Shown: positions 62,306 through 64,000 of the stretch, in pieces
Position numbering within the stretch: the first letter of the stretch is position 1
Layout of the letters: every line of letters starts with the position of its first letter
Assembly (NCBI GenBank): GCA_947561585.1
Contig: CANNZV010000274.1
Location: forward strand, 186,001 to 250,000
Source: Caprella mutica
Taxonomy: Eukaryota; Arthropoda; Malacostraca; Amphipoda; Caprellidae
DNA: 64,000 nucleotides
Direction of reading: 5' to 3'
Notes under the pieces: model-generated
Told to the model about the DNA's origin: nothing
The model's input: only the letters and a program-made list of their open reading frames with translations
Databases searched by the model: none
Translations under genes and position numbers: made by a program

Positions 62306-63164
62306 GGTATAAATCCACGGTATTTGAGTTGAGTATTTCAGTTACTTGAAAAATCATTATATACATTATATCGAAAATATATTATTGCAGCATTAAATCA
62401 TTATTTTTATCAATTGAAATGTATTGTTAGTTGATAGCTAATGAATAAATAGAAACTGATATGAATTAAATTATACCCAATACATTATTTATACTCGAGT
62501 AAGTTACGATCGAATTATCGGTCAGTATCACATCTTCGGTCATATAAGAAAACACGAAATTAATTTTTTTTTGGTATCCTTGATACCTGGAAATGTATAT
62601 CATGTAACACTTTAATTGTTATTTCAATTGGTATCCATGATACCTGTAGGTATCATGGATGCCAATTAATATAAAAGTATAAATAACTATTATCAAACCA
62701 ATTTTTCTTATATGAGTGAAGAAGTGGACCTGACCCACAATTCGTAACTTACCCTATAGCAGACACCCCTGTACTACATTGCACTAATCCAAACAATTAC
62801 TGAGGGCATTTCAGCTGCACTAGTTGAGAATGAATGGCTGTAGCTTAAAAACAACTTCACTGGGTAGAATTAATGGCATTTAGTGCTTTGCAGCAACTAA
62901 TGCTGATTATTTTGCAGACTCCTGAACGATAGGAACGTGGAACTGCAAAAACAACTTGTAGAACTGAGGAGAGAAGTGGACGAAAATAGAACGAGTAGAG
63001 ACGAGAAGGAGAAGACTGATAAATACAGGAAAGGAGGAGATGATACAAAAGGGAAGAATAAGGAAGAAAAGAGAAAAGAGGAGAGGGTAAAGGAAAATAG
63101 AGAAGAAGGAAGTGGGGGAAAATTGTCACCTTTTGAGATTTCGTCTCGTGGTGCCAATAAAAAA
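27923..63164 (+). CDS. Long coiled-coil protein, 20 exons, 3' end outside the window
   Basis: Twenty exons read in one phase-consistent frame of 1094 residues, continuing past the right edge. The start ATG follows an in-frame TAA at 27878-27880. The N-terminus is acidic and serine-rich with repeated SESNS. From exon 2 on, most exons are heptad-rich coiled coil (LEKWLSEIGEHNAVLVKTV, QMVKLEDE, RERDREIMEQRITISSLQEA), with Ser/Pro/Thr-rich linkers in exons 5-6, 8, 10 and 17. There is no membrane segment or signal peptide. The architecture suits a structural scaffold such as a centrosomal, ciliary or golgin-like protein; I cannot name the family, and function is not inferred further. Nearly all exons are phase 0-0 and could be skipped or added without frameshift. 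Exon 14 has an alternative terminal form. Introns are packed with minisatellites and transposon remnants. Confidence 0.85.
28372..28500. mobile_element. MITE-A copy 5
   Basis: GGGTAACTTACGAGTTATCG on the left; CCACAACTGGGGACTTACCC on the right. Confidence 0.85.
28501..29114. other. Coiled-coil intron 1 spacer
   Basis: AT-rich, no exon recognised. Confidence 0.45.
29115..29293. mobile_element. MITE-A copy 6
   Basis: Near-perfect arms: TTATCGGTCAGTTTCACATC and GATGTGGAACTGACCGATAA, extending through ATATAAGAAAAAACAATA. Probably a recent copy. Confidence 0.9.
29344..29385. mobile_element. MITE-A end fragment
   Basis: AGGGTAAGTTCTGAGTTATTG with no matching right arm. Confidence 0.6.
29386..30840. 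other. Coiled-coil intron 1 spacer
   Basis: AT-rich, no exon recognised. Confidence 0.45.
30841..31205 (+). repeat. Minisatellite, 16-bp unit, about 22 copies
   Basis: Unit CTGTACCTACATTAGC, with AGTC and AAAC variants. Confidence 0.96.
31206..31856. other. Coiled-coil intron 1 spacer
   Basis: AT-rich, no exon recognised. Confidence 0.45.
31857..35111 (+). repeat. Large minisatellite, 33-bp unit, about 98 copies
   Basis: Unit contains GATGGTACTGATATGCCCAG and AACTTACTAGACT. Because 33 is divisible by three, one frame reads MVLICPELTRL repeats for up to 406 codons; the frame lies in an intron and is broken by variant units, so it is not a gene. Marker variants repeat at an offset of 1452 bp (44 units). 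Confidence 0.97.
35112..35742. other. Coiled-coil intron 1 spacer
   Basis: AT-rich, no exon recognised. Confidence 0.45.
35743..36937 (+). repeat. Minisatellite, 31-bp unit, about 38 copies
   Basis: Unit contains GCAGTGTGATGCACTTTAGT and GTCTCAGCATT. The variants CAGCAATG (36046, 36542) and GATGCATT (36153, 36649) recur at a 496-bp offset, a 16-unit block duplication. Confidence 0.97.
37151..37528 (+). repeat. Minisatellite, 20-bp unit, about 19 copies
   Basis: Unit ACCTGTAAATCCTATATTTT, with CTGT/CTAT alternation. Confidence 0.96.
37696..37881 (+). CDS. Coiled-coil gene exon 2
   Basis: Acceptor CTCCTCAG, donor GTGAGT; 62 codons, LEKWLSEIGEHNAVLVKTVG. Confidence 0.9.
38039..38182 (+). CDS. 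Coiled-coil gene exon 3
   Basis: Acceptor TTTTCCAG, donor GTGAGA; 48 codons, EEVAKDLRAELKVLKASKD. Confidence 0.9.
38351..38454 (+). CDS. Coiled-coil gene exon 4
   Basis: Acceptor TTCCCACAG, donor GTAAGC, ends in phase 2; LITRARISGVWACDDISFSY, not coiled coil. Confidence 0.82.
38517..38698. mobile_element. MITE-A copy 7
   Basis: AAAGTTACGAATTATTGATC and inverted AAGTTACGAATTATTGGTC; long arms through TTCGGTCAT and TATAAGAAAAAAA. Confidence 0.9.
38849..38945 (+). CDS. Coiled-coil gene exon 5
   Basis: Acceptor TTCTCCAG, donor GTGAGT; SCTPSLRSGVFPNSPPLG, a Ser/Pro-rich linker. It restores phase 0 after exon 4. Confidence 0.82.
39247..39600 (-). pseudogene. Tc1/mariner transposase N-terminal fragment
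   Basis: Minus frame reads GASVTKTVRMCGVTRGTVSK, ERKTSSNT and APKITADFKEHLQ, the helix-turn-helix DNA-binding part of Tc1-like transposases. No catalytic core follows, so it is a relic in coiled-coil intron 5. Confidence 0.8.
39944..40099 (+). CDS. Coiled-coil gene exon 6
   Basis: Acceptor ACCCCCAG, donor GTCAGA; 52 codons ending MIAQKDQIISQLQ. Confidence 0.85.
40153..40290. mobile_element. MITE-A copy 8
   Basis: GGGGTAAGTTCCGAGTTTTC and right arm CCGATAACTAAGAATTTACC. Confidence 0.88.
40291..40997. other. Coiled-coil intron 6
   Basis: No additional feature recognised. Confidence 0.45.
40998..41069 (+). CDS. Coiled-coil gene exon 7
   Basis: Acceptor TAAATAG, donor GTGAGA; 24 codons, DEVMGLQKQLTRFTEQGRD. 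Confidence 0.85.
41115..41261. mobile_element. MITE-A copy 9
   Basis: GTAAGTTCCAAGTTATCGAA paired with GACCGATAACTCGTACTTTA. Confidence 0.87.
41307..41390 (+). CDS. Coiled-coil gene exon 8
   Basis: Acceptor CTTTTCAG, donor GTAAAT; 28 codons, serine/threonine-rich SSEMTDSLLTSATDSDLG. Confidence 0.82.
41489..42050 (+). mobile_element. SINE-like element with internal repeats
   Basis: Starts CTCGGTAGAGCGCATACC, like a tRNA D-arm/A box. It then has about four diverged direct repeats of some 100 bp, each with CCAAATTTCA, TTTTTGAGTTA and ATGACCTTGACCTTTGACC. Ends AATAAATAAATAAAG and TTCTGCGAAGGTAATAA. A tRNA-derived SINE is the best guess; a clear B box was not found. Confidence 0.5.
42115..42311. 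mobile_element. Fold-back MITE with TA target duplication
   Basis: Arms of about 60 bp: TTGGAAAACAAGCGACTTAT and its inverted partner ending AAGTAGCTTGTTTTCCAA, both containing TCTACCTACTCGTAATCATG. Bounded by TA on each side, as for Tc1/mariner-type MITEs. Confidence 0.8.
42466..42609 (+). CDS. Coiled-coil gene exon 9
   Basis: Acceptor TATTTCAG; 48 codons, LASRLSEAEEEAGRCRAEAE. Donor GTGAGG runs directly into a G-rich tandem array. Confidence 0.9.
42610..42945 (+). repeat. G-rich tandem array at the exon 9 donor, about 21-bp unit
   Basis: Unit GAGGTGAGAGTGGGTGTGTGT. It starts at the exon 9 donor (GAG|GTGAGGGTGG), first irregular and then regular, so donor-like GAGGTGAG recurs many times. 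Strand-asymmetric purine/GT content. Confidence 0.9.
43147..43272 (+). CDS. Coiled-coil gene exon 10
   Basis: Acceptor TATCCCACAG, donor GTACGT; 42 codons, FRECSTNTDSFWDQTSEPSS then NQMVKLEDE. Confidence 0.85.
43281..43395 (+). repeat. Two-copy direct repeat after the exon 10 donor
   Basis: About 57-bp unit with CACTAGTGTACTTGCCTGT / TTACTAGTGTACTTGCCTG, two diverged copies. Confidence 0.75.
43448..43540 (+). CDS. Coiled-coil gene exon 11
   Basis: Acceptor TTAATACAG, donor GTTAGT; 31 codons, SKNILVRELQQHLSNARQE. Confidence 0.88.
43781..44133 (+). repeat. Minisatellite, 18-bp unit, about 20 copies
   Basis: Unit CTAAGTGTCCTCTTGTTC. Divisible by three, so it keeps repeat frames open. Related text recurs at 56563-56630. 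Confidence 0.96.
44307..44518. mobile_element. MITE-A copy 10
   Basis: AGGGTAAGTTACGAATTATC and right arm CAATAACTCGTAACTTACCC. Core AATTGGTATCCGTGATACAT is palindromic. Confidence 0.9.
44573..44710 (+). CDS. Coiled-coil gene exon 12
   Basis: Acceptor TGCCCTCAG, donor GTACAC; 46 codons, LESLRSDLLSKQQRVTYLET. Confidence 0.9.
44728..45716 (+). repeat. Minisatellite, 29-bp unit, about 34 copies
   Basis: Unit contains AAGATACACCAAAGATATTG and CACTACAAT. Markers AAATATATTG and ACTACTATAA recur at a 319-bp offset (11 units). Starts 18 bp after the exon 12 donor. Confidence 0.97.
45794..45935 (+). repeat. Tandem array of TTGCTCGAA motif (left inverted arm)
   Basis: About nine copies of a 14-bp unit such as CAATTGCTCGAAAG, opening GTAAATTGTTCGAAAAC. 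The same motif occurs reverse-complemented at 48657-49029. Confidence 0.9.
46299..47860. mobile_element. Tc1/mariner-type element in fold-back form, TA target duplication
   Basis: Inverted arms of roughly 500-550 bp start AACTGCGTCCATCGC (46299) and end GCGATGGACGCAGTT (47860), bounded by TA on both sides. Both arms contain related transposase-derived text (PDTNPRKDEGTRR at left, PDTNPRRDECTRK inverted at right) about 80-85 percent alike by eye. The middle has TDEARATLDCLDGW, the first-aspartate region of a DD-E transposase. Stops and frameshifts make it inactive. Confidence 0.85.
47968..48460 (-). repeat. Minisatellite, 14-bp unit, about 35 copies
   Basis: Unit ACAAATGACATGAT, with an interspersed ACCCATTCACATGCT variant at about 47985, 48058, 48117 and 48426. 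Open minus frames (HVICIMSFVSC) are repeat artefacts. Confidence 0.96.
48657..49029 (-). repeat. Tandem array of TTCGAGCAATTG motif (right inverted arm)
   Basis: About 24 copies of a 13-16 bp unit such as TTCGAGCAATTGTTCA, closing with GTTTTCGAGCAATTTAC, the reverse complement of the opening of the array at 45794. Confidence 0.92.
49332..49488 (+). repeat. Minisatellite, 20-bp unit, about 8 copies
   Basis: Unit CATGTAACTAGAATATTTAC, nearly identical copies. Confidence 0.96.
49509..49887. mobile_element. MITE with internal 43-bp tandem repeat
   Basis: Ends AAGGTACGTTTTGCATG and inverted CATGGAAAACGTACCTT, then GCGATCA on both sides. Inside, five copies of a 43-bp unit (GACGATAATCACCCAGCAAT plus AGAAATACATTGAAATAG) at 49549-49772. 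No clear target duplication. Confidence 0.75.
49905..50775. mobile_element. Mariner-type fold-back remnant
   Basis: Inverted arms both contain CATCCAGCACCTTCT and CAACGTGTC. Read toward the ends they give RWxKVLDDDGDYF (left, minus strand) and RWQKVLDGDGTYF (right, plus strand), the end of mariner-like transposases. The interior has no recognisable catalytic core. Boundaries are approximate. Confidence 0.65.
50890..51036 (+). CDS. Coiled-coil gene exon 13
   Basis: Acceptor TGCCCTCAG, donor GTAATT; 49 codons, SKEELLEKIERENWCLVSQL. Confidence 0.9.
51176..51265 (+). CDS. Coiled-coil gene exon 14 (internal form)
   Basis: Acceptor TTTTTCAG; 30 codons, IMEQRITISSLQEALVTSKQ, donor GTGAGT at 51266. 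The frame stays open past this donor (see the extended form). Confidence 0.85.
51176..51940 (+). CDS. Possible alternative terminal form of exon 14
   Basis: If the 51266 donor is not used, the frame continues 224 more codons to a stop at 51938-51940. The extension is Ser/Asn/Thr-rich (SSATSSASSILYNTNGSSS) and ends with the less repetitive SFVILGRKTPSKLGKVFDV. An open frame this long in AT-rich sequence is unlikely by chance. ATTAAA at 52005-52010 could serve as its poly(A) signal. It would give a short isoform of about 838 residues (614 plus 224). Confidence 0.5.
   Translation: MMEQRITISSLQEALVTSKQSNDLLRACNNVSPTLQMVESATLPFTHKQHFNPTNTTVHRDTASDLPIPYSVLKNVSSANNLLSTNTNVSSAYNVTNDVSSNYSVSNANNVSSVIDTVSNYRNCTNLDTVSTKVCRVPSSATSSASSILYNTNGSSSVCATSSSSTEQTDGVVFSLSSPVTNGIIDNNLFPYRSSPSDLSSYGNLPYDINLTSLPVANFIDSTDENSTHREEQSRSFVILGRKTPSKLGKVFDV
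51941..52270. other. Coiled-coil intron 14, first part
   Basis: AT-rich. ATTAAA at 52005-52010 could end a transcript using the extended exon 14. Confidence 0.35.
52271..52390. mobile_element. MITE-A copy 11 (truncated)
   Basis: GGCTAAGTTCCAAGTTATTG and central TGGTATCCATGTTACATG; the right arm is missing. Confidence 0.65.
52625..52700. repeat. Short inverted repeat
   Basis: GACCATAGAAGATT pairs with AATCTTCTATG, flanked by TTATGGGGG and CCCCACCATAA. A related, weaker text is at 39172-39232. Confidence 0.6.
52989..53169. mobile_element. MITE-A copy 12
   Basis: AGGGTTAGTTCTGAGTTATC and right arm CCGGTAACTTGTAGCTTACC. Confidence 0.85.
53170..54335. other. Coiled-coil intron 14, middle
   Basis: No exon seen. 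53960-54060 includes TCGAGCTTTCGAATGG and CATCATCAGGAAC; on the minus strand CTGATGATGAA...CGAAAGCTCGAAGCC vaguely resembles the terminal motif of Penelope-like elements. Unproven. Confidence 0.3.
54336..54668 (+). repeat. Minisatellite, 20-bp unit, about 17 copies
   Basis: Unit TCAACTTATTTTCCCTTATT, very uniform. Confidence 0.96.
54669..55424. other. Coiled-coil intron 14, repeat-like spacer
   Basis: GGCCCATGTGGGCACTA and TAGTGCCCATGTTGGCAC near the ends suggest a decayed inverted-repeat element (54690-55060). CAGGGTGTCCCACATAA at 55086 looks like a transposon end. Confidence 0.35.
55425..55688 (-). pseudogene. DD-E transposase C-terminal fragment
   Basis: Minus frame reads LTTVDYYFWGYDMNLVFK and CKICVERNGGHIEE, matching the PLDxFLWG...NGGHIE tail of mariner-like transposases common in invertebrates. 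No catalytic triad. Confidence 0.75.
55640..55675 (+). repeat. Single dispersed copy of the 42-bp repeat motif
   Basis: ATTCCTGGGACATTAAGGGA resembles the unit of the array at 25896-26175. Confidence 0.6.
56330..56555 (+). pseudogene. DD-E transposase middle fragment
   Basis: Plus frame reads IIGPNFWMGNLNGEKYLDML and NDLIVPHL, the text that precedes the second catalytic aspartate in mariner-like transposases. The rest is degenerate. It lies in opposite orientation to the tail fragment at 55425-55688. Confidence 0.75.
56563..57831. other. Coiled-coil intron 14, last part
   Basis: 56563-56660 matches the 18-bp array and its right flank (TAAGTGTCCT, then AAAGGTCGTAT as at 44193). No exon recognised. 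Confidence 0.45.
57832..57933 (+). CDS. Coiled-coil gene exon 15
   Basis: Acceptor TTAAACAG, donor GTATGG; 34 codons, KELEDTRQERTRAHAQVMTL. Confidence 0.88.
57934..58170 (+). repeat. About 109-bp direct repeat after the exon 15 donor
   Basis: TATGGAATACGTTTAGTGCG (57935) and TATGGAATACTTTTAGTGCG (58044) begin two related copies that share GGTTGTACTAAATGCATATA. Confidence 0.85.
58463..58645 (+). CDS. Coiled-coil gene exon 16
   Basis: Acceptor TTGTTCAG, donor GTGAGT; 61 codons of strong heptad sequence, IQELMAENERLKQKEEQ. Confidence 0.9.
58778..59467 (+). CDS. Coiled-coil gene exon 17
   Basis: Acceptor CTTACAG, donor GTAAGA; 230 codons. Mostly a non-coiled, Ser/Gly/Asn-rich region, returning to coiled coil at LEGIREQTGRLLREGELLKK. 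Confidence 0.88.
59468..60453. other. Coiled-coil intron 17
   Basis: No repeat or exon recognised. Confidence 0.5.
60454..60564 (+). CDS. Coiled-coil gene exon 18
   Basis: Acceptor ATTCCAG; 37 codons, SVRRSHLKMREIATREKEAV. Donor GTGAGT is the first of five near-identical copies in the intron. Confidence 0.88.
60565..60720 (+). repeat. Donor-bearing tandem repeat at the exon 18 boundary
   Basis: Five copies of TGTGAGTGCAGTAAA-like text, GTGAGT at 60565, 60604, 60643, 60678 and 60712 (spacing 39, 39, 35, 34). The first is the exon 18 splice donor. Confidence 0.92.
61059..61165 (+). CDS. Coiled-coil gene exon 19
   Basis: Acceptor ATCTACAG, donor GTATGG, ends in phase 2; GVLTELKKWLSDICDCVGSG. 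Confidence 0.87.
61590..61890 (+). repeat. Diverged AT-rich repeat
   Basis: Recurrent TTTAAATTATATTAAGAT and TTAGATT(T/A)GGT text, imperfect period. Confidence 0.5.
62264..62303 (+). repeat. Poly(A) tract of 40 bases
   Basis: Uninterrupted A run. It could be the tail of a retroposed sequence inserted in coiled-coil intron 19; no source recognised upstream. Length may also be affected by sequencing. Confidence 0.8.
62497..62755. mobile_element. MITE-A copy 13
   Basis: GAATTATCGGTCAGTATCAC and right arm CACAATTCGTAACTTACCCT. The centre contains two palindromic GGTATC...GATACC segments, one nearly perfect (62620-62670). Confidence 0.88.
62918..63164 (+). CDS. Coiled-coil gene exon 20 (last seen)
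   Basis: Acceptor TTTTGCAG; LLNDRNVELQKQLVELRREV then a Lys/Glu-rich stretch and LSPFEISSRGANKK. Donor GTTAGT at 63165 is moderate. Read through, the frame would end in the adjacent MITE at 63251. Confidence 0.8.
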
Positions 63165-63190
63165 GTTAGTATATTATTTTTTAATAGAGA

Positions 63191-63334
63191 TGGGAGGAAA
63201 TTATACATTGGGGGAGTTACACCTCTTCGATCATATAAGGAAAGAATATAAAATAAAAAAGATATAAACAAATATATATTATAATTTTTCTTCTTATATG
63301 GTCGAAAATGTGGAAACGTTCCATAACTCGGAAC
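63191..63334. mobile_element. MITE-A copy 14
   Basis: TTCGATCATATAAGGAAAGA and inverted TTCTTATATGGTCGAAAATG, 26 bases after the exon 20 donor. Confidence 0.8.
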
Positions 63335-64000
63335 AATAAATAATAATAATTATAAAATAATAGAGTTTATATAATCAATCATTACTTTTTTATATACATA
63401 TATTTTTATACAAATTATTTACTTACGTGATAACAAAATAACAGCTATACCGTTTAATAATTTTCTCAGATACAAATGTAAAGTATTACCACGATATTTA
63501 TCAATTAATACCTTAGTAACGATAATGAATTTATATCGTTAACAATTTATTGATATTAATAAGTAATATCGCAACGTTATGATATTAGGGTCACATTAGA
63601 AAATAATAAATACAGTTACGGCAGGTACACTACCTGCATTTATCATTTTTATTAATTCTAAAACCTATTAATAATTTTATTATATATTTATTCATGTTTT
63701 TGTTTATAATTCTTATATTCATATTTTATTTATTTACTTAATGGTGGTTATATTAAAACTCGAATGAATTTTAATTAATTTTACTCACTATTAATCTATT
63801 TTAAAAACGGGTTAAATATTAATTACCGGAAGATTTTCTCATTCTATATTGATTTAACTGATAATAAATCGATAAAATGATAGCATACGGTAATTGAGTA
63901 TTACCCCTAATGCATGGTTGCATATTTGACAGTACTGCACCACTACTAAATCTCGGAAAGGTTGTCAGCCCTGCATGCACAGTCTCAGAGCGAACAGTTG
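63335..64000. other. Right edge, continuing intron
   Basis: AT-rich. The last 60 bases are less AT-rich and one frame reads ERLSALHAQSQSEQL, which could be the start of the next coiled-coil exon, but a stop and the lack of a phase-compatible acceptor leave this open. Confidence 0.3.

Noticed and set aside
62857..63271. Minus frames rich in Ser, Phe and Leu
   Set aside because: Antisense of the Lys/Glu-rich exon 20.

Overview
This looks like an AT-rich, repeat-laden invertebrate animal genome, plausibly an insect or other arthropod. The genes are split by GT-AG introns, the protein genes are metazoan in type (JMJD4, a monomeric aldo-keto reductase, a long coiled-coil protein), and the introns are full of Tc1/mariner-type transposase remnants, fold-back elements and minisatellites. 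No operon, rRNA, tRNA or CRISPR array was seen. The organism call is low confidence.

Layout. 1-4.7 kb: three large tandem arrays (about 22, 25 and 50 bp units). 4.7-10.25 kb (+): a complete seven-exon aldo-keto reductase gene, reconstructed to 305 residues with all four catalytic residues. Its last intron carries a non-LTR retrotransposon whose catalytic palm segment is inverted and which was later hit by a 66-bp palindromic insertion. 11.2-26.8 kb (-): a complete eight-exon JMJD4 gene (407 residues; JmjC iron ligands H179, D181, H259), tail-to-tail with the reductase. Its 11-kb intron 6 contains a cluster of nested miniature transposons with 8-bp target duplications and, on the opposite strand, a complete three-exon gene (19.2-21.8 kb) for a 691-residue basic/coiled-coil/acidic protein with a P-element/THAP9-like stretch. 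27.9 kb to the right edge (+): the first 20 exons (at least 1094 residues) of a long coiled-coil protein, divergent from JMJD4. Most exons are phase 0 at both ends. Its introns hold most of the minisatellites and four different DD-E transposase remnants.

Repeats are the dominant theme: about twenty tandem arrays, several with higher-order block duplications; a family of fold-back elements (called MITE-A here) with ends like GGGTAAGTTCCGAGTTATCG in about fifteen places; and a second family (MITE-B) with CCAAGTAA ends and 8-bp target duplications. Two, possibly three, tandem arrays begin exactly at an exon's 5' splice site and multiply the splice-donor sequence. Exon coordinates were worked out by hand from reading frame, splice consensus, phase continuity and family resemblance. 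Family calls come from recognisable motifs, not from a database search.
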